In this document: piece by piece, positions 38,468-47,035 of the stretch
Layout: each line of letters starts with the position of its first letter
How positions within the stretch are numbered: the first letter of the stretch is position 1
Origin: Nocardiopsis metallicus
GTDB lineage: Bacteria; Actinomycetota; Actinomycetes; Streptosporangiales; Streptosporangiaceae
Direction: 5' to 3'
DNA: 64,000 nucleotides
NCBI RefSeq assembly: GCF_014201115.1
Contig: NZ_JACHDO010000001.1
Location: 992,001-1,056,000, forward strand
Made by a program: the position numbers and the translations under genes
Notes under the pieces: generated by a model
What the model was told of the DNA's origin: nothing
Database searches by the model: none
Seen by the model: the letters and a program-made list of their open reading frames with translations, nothing else

Positions 38468-40519
38468 ATGTCGCGCAGGAAGACCGAACGGCAGCTGAAC
38501 CTGGTCATCTGCCTGTTGTCCACCCGGCGCCACCTGACCGCGCAGGAGATCCGCGCGACCGTCCACGGCTACGCCGAGGCCGATACCGAGTCCGCCTTCA
38601 AGCGCATGTTCGAGCGGGACAAGCGGGAGCTGCGCGACAGCGGCATCCCCATCCAGGTCGGTACCGCAGACGCCTTCAGCGGCGAGGAGGGCTACCGGAT
38701 CTCCCGCTCGGACTACGAGCTGCCCGAGATCGAGCTCCTCCCCGACGAGGCCGTCGTGCTGGGTCTGGCCGCCCGCGCCTGGCGGCACGCCTCCCTGGGC
38801 GAGGCCGCCGCCAACGCCCTGTTCAAGCTCCGCTCGGCCGGGGTCCCGGTGGACACCGAGGCCGCCCCCGGACTGACCCCGGCGATGCGCACCGACGAAC
38901 CCGCCTTCGGCCCCGTCTGGCAGGCGATCCGCGACCGCCGCCCGATCTCCTTCGACTACCGCAAGCCCGGGCAGAGCCGGGCCCAGCGCCGGGAGATCGA
39001 GCCCTGGGGCATCGTCAACCTGCAGGGCCACTGGTACGTGGTCGGCCACGACCGGCTGCGCGACGCCCGCCGGGTGTTCCGCCTGGGCCGGATCCGGGGC
39101 GGGGTGCGGGTGGTGCGCACCGGCCCGGACGTGGTCGTGCCCGAGGGCGTGGACCTGCGTTCGGTCGCCTCCCGGCACAGCGCCGTGCCCGAGCGGACCG
39201 CGACCCTGCGGGTGCGCACCGACTCCGCGCACGCCCTGCGACGCCGCGCGCTGCGCGTGGTCCCGGGGGAGCGGGACAGCACCGGCGCCGGTTGGGACAC
39301 GCTCACCCTGCCCTACACCAGCACGAGCGGGCTGGTGCGGCAGGTGGCCGCGTACGGTGCGCGCGCGGTGGTGGTGGAGCCCGAGCAGGCCCGGGCGGCG
39401 ATGGTCGAGCACCTGACCGGGGTGGTCGAGAGCGCCGAGACCGCGGGGAACGCGGAGGCCGCCGGGGAGCAGGAGGGTGAGCACACCCCCGCGCGCGGCC
39501 CCCGTTCCGCCGATCAGCTGCGCCGGCTGCTCATGCTGGTCCCCTACGCGCTCGGCCGCGACGTGCGGGTGCCCGAGGTGGCCCGGCACTTCGGACTCAG
39601 CGAGAAGCAGGTGGTCTCGGACCTGAGCCTGCTGTGGATGTGCGGCCTGCCCGGCTACACCCCCGGCGACCTGATCGAGGTGGACCTGGACGCGGCCAAG
39701 GAGACCGGCGAGATCATCATCGCCAACGCCGACACCCTGGCCCAGCCGCTGCGGCTGACCGCGGACGAGGCGGCCAGCCTGGTCGTGGGCCTGTCCCTGC
39801 TGGAGGCGCTGCCCGAGGCGCAGGGCGTGGAGGGCGGTGCCCTCAAGCGGGTGGGGGAGAAGCTGCGCACCGCCGCCGGCGGAGCCGTGAGCGACCTGGC
39901 CGACGCGGTGCAGGTGCGGGTCGAGGTGGACGAGCAGGTGGCTCAGACCCAGCAGCGCTGCGCCGACGCCCTGGGAGCCGGGCAGCGCCTGCACCTGCGC
40001 TACCTGTCCGGGTACCTGGACCAGGTGACCGAGCGCGACGTGGACCCCATGGGGCTGGTGGTCCAGGACGGCCAGACCTTCCTCGAGGGGTACTGCCACC
40101 TGCGTGAGGACGTGCGGCTGTTCCGCCTGGACCGGGTCCTGGAACTGACCGTGCTGCCCTTCGCCGCCGAGGTGCCCGAGGGGGTGGCCCGCCGCGACCT
40201 GTCCGCCGGGGTGCTCCAGCGCTCCGAGCGCGACGCCCTGGTGACCCTGCTCCTGGAGCCCTCCGCGCGCTGGGTCACCGAGGACTACGTGTGCGAGTCG
40301 ACGGCGGAGCTCCCGGGCGGCGGGGTGCGGGCGACCCTGCGCACCCCCGCCCCGGCGTGGGTGGCCAGGCTGGCCCTGTCCCTGGGGCGGGAGGGGCGCC
40401 TGGTGTCTCCGGAGGGACTGGCCAAGGACGTCCGGGCCGAGGCCCAGCGGGCCCTCGACCACTACGGCCCAGGGCAAACCTCCGGAAAATTGGTCGAGAC
40501 CACTTCGTCGCCGGAGTGA
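38468..40519 (+). CDS. pafBC: Fused PafB-PafC WYL-domain transcriptional regulator (683 aa)
   Basis: DNA-damage-linked activator found next to the Pup-proteasome genes in actinobacteria. The chain holds two complete units in one frame. First: winged helix (RKTERQLNLVICLLSTRRHL) plus WYL domain (RPISFDYRKPG to VGHDRLRDARRVFRLGRI). Second, from about residue 340: helix-turn-helix (RRLLMLVPYALGRDVRVPEVARHFGLSEKQV) and WYL domain (RLHLRYLSGYLDQVTERDV to FRLDRVLELTVL). In many genera PafB and PafC are separate adjacent genes; a fused form is known in Arthrobacter. The linker is Glu/Ala-rich. ATG 38468 follows AAGAGGAGTGCGGACG. Confidence 0.92.
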   Translation: MSRRKTERQLNLVICLLSTRRHLTAQEIRATVHGYAEADTESAFKRMFERDKRELRDSGIPIQVGTADAFSGEEGYRISRSDYELPEIELLPDEAVVLGLAARAWRHASLGEAAANALFKLRSAGVPVDTEAAPGLTPAMRTDEPAFGPVWQAIRDRRPISFDYRKPGQSRAQRREIEPWGIVNLQGHWYVVGHDRLRDARRVFRLGRIRGGVRVVRTGPDVVVPEGVDLRSVASRHSAVPERTATLRVRTDSAHALRRRALRVVPGERDSTGAGWDTLTLPYTSTSGLVRQVAAYGARAVVVEPEQARAAMVEHLTGVVESAETAGNAEAAGEQEGEHTPARGPRSADQLRRLLMLVPYALGRDVRVPEVARHFGLSEKQVVSDLSLLWMCGLPGYTPGDLIEVDLDAAKETGEIIIANADTLAQPLRLTADEAASLVVGLSLLEALPEAQGVEGGALKRVGEKLRTAAGGAVSDLADAVQVRVEVDEQVAQTQQRCADALGAGQRLHLRYLSGYLDQVTERDVDPMGLVVQDGQTFLEGYCHLREDVRLFRLDRVLELTVLPFAAEVPEGVARRDLSAGVLQRSERDALVTLLLEPSARWVTEDYVCESTAELPGGGVRATLRTPAPAWVARLALSLGREGRLVSPEGLAKDVRAEAQRALDHYGPGQTSGKLVETTSSPE

Positions 40520-40579
40520 GGCTCACCTGTTCACCGGGGGGTGGGGTGTAGGTCATCCCGAAAGGGATATGGTGAAAGC

Positions 40580-40765
40580 GTGATCGCCCTCGCTGTCCTT
40601 TTCGGTGCGTTCTGTGTCGGAGCGTACTTCGTCGGCGCCCTCGTCGTGAGAGCGCGCCGCGAGGCCTCCGTGCTGTCCGAAGAGGTGACACGTGCGGCGG
40701 GCGGGTACCAGGCGAGCAGCGCTGACCTGCGTGAGCGCATCCGCCGTGGCGGTGCTGGGACATGA
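40580..40765 (+). CDS. Small single-helix membrane protein (61 aa), hypothetical
   Basis: From the GTG at 40580 the protein starts VIALAVLFGAFCVGAYFVGALVV, a clear membrane helix, followed by a basic and hydrophilic tail (RARREASVLSEEV). It lies between pafBC and tatA in the same direction, with 66 bases to tatA. A short membrane protein at this place is plausible, but I do not recognise the family. The GTG start is chosen because the ATG at 40541 would add a poorly conserved-looking stretch; both are possible. Confidence 0.55.
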   Translation: MIALAVLFGAFCVGAYFVGALVVRARREASVLSEEVTRAAGGYQASSADLRERIRRGGAGT

Positions 40766-40831
40766 CGGCCCCGCGGATGAATGCGCGTACCATCAGAGGC
40801 GCTTGGTCGCGCCCCGTAGAGAGGTAGAACC

Positions 40832-41170
40832 ATGGGACCGTTCAACGGACCTACCATCGCCATCCTGGTGATCCTGGCCATCCTGCTGTTCGGAGCCAAG
40901 AAGCTCCCGGACCTGGCCCGTTCCCTGGGGCGCAGCGCGCGCATCCTCAAGGCCGAGAGCAAGGGCCTGGTCGACGACGACAACGAGACCAAGGGCGAGG
41001 GCGAGTCCCAGGCCCAGCAGCCGCAGCAGCCCCAGCAGCAGGCCGCGCAGCCGAACCAGCCCCAGGCCGACAACCAGCAGGCGCAGCAGCAGGGCTACCC
41101 GCAGCTGCCCCCCGGCCAGCGCATCGTCAACGAGTCCGGTGAGCCCACCAACCAGACCTACAACAAGTAG
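40832..41170 (+). CDS. tatA: Sec-independent translocase subunit TatA (112 aa)
   Basis: Forms the pore component of the twin-arginine export system. It has a short N-terminal membrane helix (IAILVILAILLFGAKKLPDLARSLG), the FGxxKLP hinge and an amphipathic helix, then a long Gln/Pro-rich tail. ATG follows GTAGAGAGGTAGAACC. tatC follows after 164 bases. Confidence 0.95.
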   Translation: MGPFNGPTIAILVILAILLFGAKKLPDLARSLGRSARILKAESKGLVDDDNETKGEGESQAQQPQQPQQQAAQPNQPQADNQQAQQQGYPQLPPGQRIVNESGEPTNQTYNK

Positions 41171-41334
41171 AGCCAAGCAGCTGACTGGTAGTCGCCTGGT
41201 TCTGGCCGGTGGACTGGCGCGGTACCCCCCGGTGCCGCGCCGGACGGCTGTTTTCGGCGGGGCCGTCCTCTGGGGCGCCTCGCGCCGTCGGCCCGGGCCC
41301 GGACGAGAGCGGATGAGAAGAGAGTGACCGCACG

Positions 41335-42225
41335 ATGAGGTCCCCACGTCGAACGGCGAACCCGGACGCCCGGATGCCGCTCATGGACCACCTGCGCGAG
41401 CTGCGCAACAGGTTGGCCAAGGTGATGCTCATCCTCGGCCTGGGGGCCGTGGTCGGCTTCGTCTTCTACGACCAGATCTGGGACTTCCTCAGCCGGCCCT
41501 ACTGCTCGCTGCCCGCCTCCCAGGTGGTCGAGGGCGGAGGCTGCTCCCTCATCGTCACCGGCCCCTTCGACGCCTTCTTCGTCGCCTTCAAGATCTGGCT
41601 GTTCGCCGGAGCCCTGGTCACCGGGCCCCTCTGGCTCTACCAGCTGTGGGCCTTCGTGGCCCCCGCACTGCACAAGAGCGAGAAGAGGTACGCCTACATC
41701 TTCGCCCCGCTGGCCGGGATCCTCTTCGTCTGCGGCGCGGCCCTGGCGTACACGATCACCGCGCTCGCCCTCCAGATGCTCTTCGGTTTCCTGCCCGAGG
41801 AGGCGGACCCGTACCTGACCATCGGCGAGTACCTCAGCTACATGCTCATCATGATGGGCATGTTCGGCCTCGGCTTCGTCATGCCGCTGCTGGTGGTCCT
41901 GCTCAACATCGCCGGCATCCTCTCCCACGAGGCCATCGCCAAGTGGCGCCGCGTCATCATCTTCTGCGCCTTCCTGGTCGCGGCGGTCCTCACCCCGGCC
42001 GAGCCCGTCTCCATGCTCGCCCTGGCCGTCCCCCTCGTGGTCCTCTTCGAGATCGCCGAGCTGTTCTGTTTCCTCAACGACCGCCGCAGGAAGCGCAAGG
42101 ACCCCGCCGGCGACCTGGACGACGATGAGATCTCCGAACTGGACGACCAGCCCTCCGACCTCGACTACACCCCCTCCTCGCTGGAGGAATCCGACTCCGA
42201 GGGTAAATCGACCAAGCGCTCCTGA
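41335..42225 (+). CDS. tatC: Sec-independent translocase subunit TatC (296 aa)
   Basis: Receptor of the twin-arginine export system for folded proteins. The start DARMPLMDHLRELRNRLAKV is the family hallmark, followed by six hydrophobic segments and the conserved FVAPAL and GLGFVMPLLVVLL motifs. The C-terminal tail is acidic and Ser-rich. Order tatA-tatC downstream of pafBC is typical of actinobacteria. Confidence 0.96.
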   Translation: MRSPRRTANPDARMPLMDHLRELRNRLAKVMLILGLGAVVGFVFYDQIWDFLSRPYCSLPASQVVEGGGCSLIVTGPFDAFFVAFKIWLFAGALVTGPLWLYQLWAFVAPALHKSEKRYAYIFAPLAGILFVCGAALAYTITALALQMLFGFLPEEADPYLTIGEYLSYMLIMMGMFGLGFVMPLLVVLLNIAGILSHEAIAKWRRVIIFCAFLVAAVLTPAEPVSMLALAVPLVVLFEIAELFCFLNDRRRKRKDPAGDLDDDEISELDDQPSDLDYTPSSLEESDSEGKSTKRS

Positions 42226-42374
42226 ACACCTTCGGGGGCACGCTAGGGTTCGGCTGGGGAGTGCCCCGGAGACGGTCCTTCGGCGAATGAATCCTCAGCC
42301 GGGAACTCAGCCGGACACACCGCCGAGCCATCAGTTGGGCCCCCTCCACCGATCTCTCGGACTAGGAAGAAGAG

Positions 42375-42800
42375 ATGAGCGAGCAGACCGAGACCAAGAA
42401 GGACCTGCCGCCCGAGGCCATGGGCAACGAGAAGTGGCACGACACCACGCACGCGGTGTGGATGCGCTCCTCCCTGTCCAACCCGGACTCCGAGGCGATC
42501 GTCGAGGTTGCCGAGTTCGACGACGGCTTCCGCGCGGTGCGCGACGGCAAGTCCCCGGAGAAGGGCACGCTCTTCTTCACCCCCGAGGAGTGGGAGGCCT
42601 TCGTCCTGGGCGCCCGCGACGGCGAGTTCGACATCCCGGAGGAGTACCTCACCGAGGAGGAGATCAAGATCCAGCGTGGTGAGACCGAGGTCGAGGCGAC
42701 CTGGGTGCCCTCCCCGCTGAACACGCCGGAGGTCATGGAGGAGTACCATCGCCGCCAGCGTGAGGAGGCCGAGCACAAGTCCGCGGCCGAGGACGACTGA
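42375..42800 (+). CDS. DUF397 domain protein (141 aa)
   Basis: The central part (WMRSSLSNPDSEAIVEVAEF to EEWEAFVLGARDGEFD) matches DUF397, a small domain widespread in actinomycetes, often paired with XRE regulators. Here it stands alone between tatC and a lipid kinase gene and has an extra acidic C-terminal extension of about 45 residues. ATG follows AGGAAGAAGAG. Function unknown. Confidence 0.85.
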   Translation: MSEQTETKKDLPPEAMGNEKWHDTTHAVWMRSSLSNPDSEAIVEVAEFDDGFRAVRDGKSPEKGTLFFTPEEWEAFVLGARDGEFDIPEEYLTEEEIKIQRGETEVEATWVPSPLNTPEVMEEYHRRQREEAEHKSAAEDD

Positions 42801-42826
42801 AGCGGCTCGCCCGCACCCGGGCGCGC

Positions 42827-42859
42827 GGGTGTACGGGCGCTCACCCGACCCGTACACCC
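42827..42859 (+). terminator. Hairpin after the DUF397 gene
   Basis: GGGTGTACGGG (42827-42837) pairs perfectly with CCCGTACACCC (42849-42859) around an 11-base loop. It lies 27 bases after the stop. There is no T tract, so strength is uncertain. Confidence 0.6.
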
Positions 42860-42916
42860 CACTGGTCCCGGATCCGGACAGCTCGACCCCGGCTCCGGGT
42901 AGGTAAGGACCGGTAC

Positions 42917-43813
42917 ATGCCCCCTCATATCGCCCTTCTGGTCAACCCGGCCTCCGGCCGACGCCGCGCCGCCGTCATCGCGGTGCGTCTGAAGGAGGCC
43001 CTGCGCGCCGCGGGCGCCCGCGTGCACGTCTACACCGGACGCTCCGCCGCGGACAGCCGCCGCCTGGCCCGCCTGGCGGCCGCCGACCGCCCCGACGCCC
43101 TGGTCGCCGTCGGCGGCGACGGCCTGGTCCACCAGGCCCTCCAGGGCGTGGTGGGCACCGGTGTGCCCCTGGCCGTGGTCCCGGCTGGCAGCGGCAACGA
43201 CGTGGCCCGCGCCTTCGGAGTCCCCCGCGGCTCGGCCCACAAGACCGCCCAGGCGATTCTCGCCGGGCGCACCCGCCCCAGCGACGTGGTCCGCCTGACC
43301 ACGGCCGACGGCTCCCAGCGCTACTACATGAGCGTCCTGGCCTGCGGCTTCGACGCCCGAGTCAACGAGCGGTTCAACAACTTCCGCTTCAGCGTCGGCC
43401 GCGCCGGATACCTGGTCGGGCTGATCGCCGAACTGCGCTCCTTCCAGCCCATCGACTTCGAGATCGACATCGACGACCGCAGCATCGCCGAACCCGGCAT
43501 GCTCGTGGCCGTCGGCAACACCAGCGCCTACGGCGGCGGCATGCACGTGTGCGCCGAGGCCGTCCCCGACGACGGCCTCCTGGACGTGGTCTTCGTCAGG
43601 GAGGGCCCGATCGGCCGCTTCCTGCGCGTGTTCCCCCGGGTCTTCAACGGCAGCCACCTGGGCCTGGACGAGGTCGTCTTCGAACGCGGGCGCGTCGTCA
43701 CCATCCGCGGCGACGCCGGGACCGCCTACGCCGACGGGGAACGCACGGGTCCCCCGCGACTGGTGTGCGAGGTGGTACCCAAGGCGGTCGAGATGCTGGA
43801 GCTGACCTCATAG
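42917..43813 (+). CDS. Diacylglycerol kinase-type lipid kinase (298 aa)
   Basis: Catalytic DAGK/sphingosine kinase fold: IALLVNPASGRRRA at the start, VAVGGDGLVHQALQG (the GGDG nucleotide motif) near residue 75, and PAGSGNDVARAFG. C-terminal part ends in the ADGERTGPP motif of the family. Probably phosphorylates diacylglycerol in membrane lipid turnover. It ends 12 bases before the helicase gene and is likely co-transcribed. Confidence 0.92.
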   Translation: MPPHIALLVNPASGRRRAAVIAVRLKEALRAAGARVHVYTGRSAADSRRLARLAAADRPDALVAVGGDGLVHQALQGVVGTGVPLAVVPAGSGNDVARAFGVPRGSAHKTAQAILAGRTRPSDVVRLTTADGSQRYYMSVLACGFDARVNERFNNFRFSVGRAGYLVGLIAELRSFQPIDFEIDIDDRSIAEPGMLVAVGNTSAYGGGMHVCAEAVPDDGLLDVVFVREGPIGRFLRVFPRVFNGSHLGLDEVVFERGRVVTIRGDAGTAYADGERTGPPRLVCEVVPKAVEMLELTS

Positions 43814-43825
43814 GCTGGGAGCCCT

Positions 43826-46681
43826 ATGAGTAGTCACTCCGAGCGTTACGCCGCCTTCCGCCGGCGCCAGAGCGCCTCCAGCGCCGCGATCGAGGCCTTC
43901 CAGGGGCTCTACGGGTTCGAGTTCGACCCCTTCCAGATCAGGGCCTGCAAGGCCCTGGAGGGCGGACACGGGGTGCTGGTCGCCGCGCCGACCGGCTCCG
44001 GCAAGACCGTGGTCGGCGAGTTCGCTGTGCACCTGGCCCTGTCCGAGGGCACCAAGTGCTTCTACACCACGCCGATCAAGGCCCTGTCCAACCAGAAGTA
44101 CAACGACCTGGTCAAGCGCTACGGCGCTGACCAGGTCGGTCTGCTCACCGGCGACAACAGCGTCAACGGTGAGGCGCCCGTGGTCGTCATGACCACCGAG
44201 GTCCTGCGCAACATGCTCTACGAGGGATCCTCCACCCTCGGCGGGCTGGCCTACGTGGTCATGGACGAGGTGCACTACCTCGCCGACCGCTTCCGCGGTG
44301 CGGTCTGGGAGGAGGTGATCATCCACCTGCCGGAGTCGGTGCGCATGGTCGCGCTGTCCGCCACGGTCAGCAACGCCGAGGAGTTCGGCGAGTGGCTCCA
44401 GCAGGTGCGCGGCGACACCACCGTCATCGTCGACGAGAAGCGCCCCGTGCCCCTGTGGCAGCACGTGATGGTGGGCAAGCGCCTGCACGACCTGTTCGTG
44501 GACGAGCGGCCCGAGGAGACCGCCTCCGGCGGTGAGGACGACGGGGAGGGGCGCGGCGGCCGTGCCAAACGCAAGCGCGAACGGCGCCGCTCCCAGCAGC
44601 AGCGCCCGCGAGAAATCCAGGTGGGCGGCCGCAAGCTGCTCATCAACCCCTACCTGACCCGCACCGCCGAGGACGACTCGCGCACCACCCAGCTGGCCAA
44701 CCGGCGCCGCCACCCGCAGAGCCGGGCCCGCGGCAACGTGCGCCCGCGCACCCGATTCGCCCCGCCCACGCGGCCGATGATCATCGAGGAGCTGGACGCC
44801 GAGGGGCTGCTTCCGGCGATCACCTTCATCTTCAGCCGCGCCGGCTGCGATGACGCCGTCCGCCAGTGCGTGGCCTCCGGACTGGTGCTCACCACCCCTG
44901 ACGAGGCCGACCACATCCGCGAGTACGCCGAGTCCCGCTGCGCGGACATCCCGCGCGCGGACCTGACCGTGCTCGGCTTCGACTCCTGGCTGCGCGCCCT
45001 GGAGGCGGGCATCTCCGCGCACCACGCCGGGATGCTGCCCACCTTCAAGGAGATCGTGGAGCACCTGTTCTCCAAGGGGCTCATCCGGGCGGTCTTCGCC
45101 ACCGAGACACTGGCCCTGGGCATCAACATGCCCGCGCGCACCACGGTGATCGAGAAGCTCGACAAGTGGAACGGCGAGACCCACGCCGCGCTCACCCCGG
45201 GCGAGTACACCCAGCTCACCGGGCGCGCCGGGCGCCGCGGCATCGACGTCGAGGGGCACGCGGTCGTCGTCTGGCAGGCCGGGACCGACCCCGAGTCGGT
45301 GGCCAGCCTGGCGGGCACCCGCACCTACCCGCTCAACTCCAGCTTCCAGCCCTCCTACAACATGGCGGTCAACCTGGTCGGCCAGGTCGGCCGCCAGCGC
45401 AGCCGCAACATGCTGGAGGCCTCCTTCGCCCAGTTCCAGGCCGACCGCGCGGTGGTCGGCCTGGTCAAGCAGCTGCGCAAGCACGAGGAGGCCCTGGACG
45501 GCTACGCCAAGGCCGCCGAGTGCCACCTGGGCGACTTCATGGAGTACGCGGGGCTGCGCCGCGCCCTGAGCGACCGTGAGGCCACGCTGGCCAGGAACCG
45601 TTCGGCCCAGCGCCGCGACGAGGCCCTGGAGAGCCTGGAGAGGCTGCGCACCGGCGACATCATCCGCATCCCCGCGGGCCGCTACTCCGGGCACGCCGTG
45701 GTCCTGGACCCGGGCCTCAAACACGACCTGCCCGCCCCCTTGGTCCTGACCGTGGACAAGCAGGTCAAGCGGGTCAACTCCAGCGACTTCCCGGTCCCGG
45801 TGCACCCCTCGGGGCGCATGCGCGTCCCCAAGTCCTTCTCCGCCCGCTCCCCGCGCTCGCGCCAGGACCTGGCCTCGACCCTGCGCAACAAGCTCAAGGA
45901 GCGGGGCACCGACCCCGCCTACGAGCGGGGCGGGCGACGGGGCGGCCACCAGGAGGACCCCGAGGTCCAGCGGCTGCGCACCGAGCTCAAGGAACACCCC
46001 TGCCACGGCTGCTCCGACCGCGAGGACCACGCCCGCTGGGCCGAACGGTACTTCCGCCTGCAGAAGGACACCGACGCCCTGCGCCGCCGCGTGGAGGGAC
46101 GCTCGCACGTCATCTCCCGCACCTTCGACCGGGTGTGCGGCGTCCTGGAGGACCTGGAGTACCTGTCCGGCGACGAGGTCTCCGAGGACGGCGCCAAACT
46201 GGCCAAGATCTACTCCGAGCTCGACCTGCTGGTCGCCGAGTGCCTGCGCCGGGGGGTGTGGGACGACCTCAACCCGGTGGAACTGGCCGCCTGCGCCGCC
46301 TCCCTGGTCTACGAGGCGCGTCGCAACGACGACGCCTACCCGCGCCTGCCCGAGGGCAGGGTCGAGGAGGCCCTCACCGAGATGATGCGGTTGTGGGGCG
46401 AGCTGAACGAGGTGGAGAGCCGGCACCGGGTCTCGTTCCTGCGCCAGCCCGACCTCGGCTTCGTGTGGACCGCGCACCGCTGGGCGCGCGGCGACCGGCT
46501 CGACGCGATCCTGCGCCAGTCCGAGATGACCGCGGGCGACTTCGTGCGCACCGCCAAGATGCTGGTGGACATGCTCAGCCAGATCGCGGGCGCCACCGCC
46601 GACCCGCAGATGCGCAGCAACGCCCGCAAGGCCGCGGACCTGGTCCGCCGCGGCGTGGTCGCCTACTCCTCCTTCAACTAG
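43826..46681 (+). CDS. helY: Ski2-like DEAD/DEAH-box RNA helicase, HelY type (951 aa)
   Basis: ATP-driven RNA helicase of the Ski2/Mtr4 superfamily 2 group. Motifs in order: APTGSGKTVVGEF (Walker A, about 53), TTPIKALSNQKYNDL, VMDEVHYLADRFRG (DEVH), ALSATVSN, ITFIFSRAGCDDAV, ALGINMPARTTVIEKLDKW and QLTGRAGRRGID (motif VI). The C-terminal third has the HPCHGCSDREDHARWAERY segment and the DSHCT-like ending LSQIAG. Common in actinobacteria at this position after tatC. Confidence 0.94.
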   Translation: MSSHSERYAAFRRRQSASSAAIEAFQGLYGFEFDPFQIRACKALEGGHGVLVAAPTGSGKTVVGEFAVHLALSEGTKCFYTTPIKALSNQKYNDLVKRYGADQVGLLTGDNSVNGEAPVVVMTTEVLRNMLYEGSSTLGGLAYVVMDEVHYLADRFRGAVWEEVIIHLPESVRMVALSATVSNAEEFGEWLQQVRGDTTVIVDEKRPVPLWQHVMVGKRLHDLFVDERPEETASGGEDDGEGRGGRAKRKRERRRSQQQRPREIQVGGRKLLINPYLTRTAEDDSRTTQLANRRRHPQSRARGNVRPRTRFAPPTRPMIIEELDAEGLLPAITFIFSRAGCDDAVRQCVASGLVLTTPDEADHIREYAESRCADIPRADLTVLGFDSWLRALEAGISAHHAGMLPTFKEIVEHLFSKGLIRAVFATETLALGINMPARTTVIEKLDKWNGETHAALTPGEYTQLTGRAGRRGIDVEGHAVVVWQAGTDPESVASLAGTRTYPLNSSFQPSYNMAVNLVGQVGRQRSRNMLEASFAQFQADRAVVGLVKQLRKHEEALDGYAKAAECHLGDFMEYAGLRRALSDREATLARNRSAQRRDEALESLERLRTGDIIRIPAGRYSGHAVVLDPGLKHDLPAPLVLTVDKQVKRVNSSDFPVPVHPSGRMRVPKSFSARSPRSRQDLASTLRNKLKERGTDPAYERGGRRGGHQEDPEVQRLRTELKEHPCHGCSDREDHARWAERYFRLQKDTDALRRRVEGRSHVISRTFDRVCGVLEDLEYLSGDEVSEDGAKLAKIYSELDLLVAECLRRGVWDDLNPVELAACAASLVYEARRNDDAYPRLPEGRVEEALTEMMRLWGELNEVESRHRVSFLRQPDLGFVWTAHRWARGDRLDAILRQSEMTAGDFVRTAKMLVDMLSQIAGATADPQMRSNARKAADLVRRGVVAYSSFN

Positions 46682-46698
46682 CGGGTGTGAGTCCGCCG

Positions 46699-46734
46699 CC
46701 CCCTCCGGGAACCGCCGCCGGTTCCCGGAGGGGG
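46699..46734 (+). terminator. Perfect 15-bp hairpin after helY
   Basis: Arms 46699-46713 and 46720-46734 are exact complements around a GCCGCC loop, 17 bases after the helY stop. No T tract follows. The 3' arm contains GGAGGGGG, which could serve as ribosome site for the small gene at 46743. Confidence 0.75.
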
Positions 46735-46742
46735 TTCGTCGT

Positions 46743-47021
46743 GTGCGGGGGACCGGCATCGTCGCCCAGTACCGGGCTCTCGCGGAGGGCGACCGCCCGG
46801 TGCTCCTCGACGGGTCGGAGGCGTCGTTCGACGGGTGGGTCGGCAGCGACGGGTATCCGTTGCCCGTCCGGTACTACCACGAGTACAGGCACGAGGCTGG
46901 AGGCACGGTGAGCCGGGTCGGCAACCTGGTCCAGCTCGGTTGCCTCCAGTTCAACGAGCCCGTGGATGTCTTCTTCCCGAGTGGGGAGCAGATCGGGGAC
47001 GCCCCGGACTTCGTGTTCTGA
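46743..47021 (+). CDS. Hypothetical protein (92 aa)
   Basis: The frame from the GTG at 46743 encodes a compact acidic protein (MRGTGIVAQYRALAEGDRPVL to PSGEQIGDAPDFVF) without membrane segments. Composition looks like a real gene, and GGAGGGGG lies just upstream, though that lies in the helY hairpin. I do not recognise the family. It converges on the LacI-type gene, 14 bases apart. Confidence 0.5.
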   Translation: MRGTGIVAQYRALAEGDRPVLLDGSEASFDGWVGSDGYPLPVRYYHEYRHEAGGTVSRVGNLVQLGCLQFNEPVDVFFPSGEQIGDAPDFVF

Positions 47022-47035
47022 GCCCCGGCCCCGTT

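Noticed and set aside
38336-40477. 713-codon open frame on the minus strand
   Set aside because: Antisense to pafBC, which has clear WYL and helix-turn-helix motifs; the frame is low-complexity.
43808-46759. 983-codon open frame on the minus strand
   Set aside because: It is antisense to the helY helicase, has no family motifs and shows the His/Gly/Val-rich bias typical of frames opposite high-GC genes.
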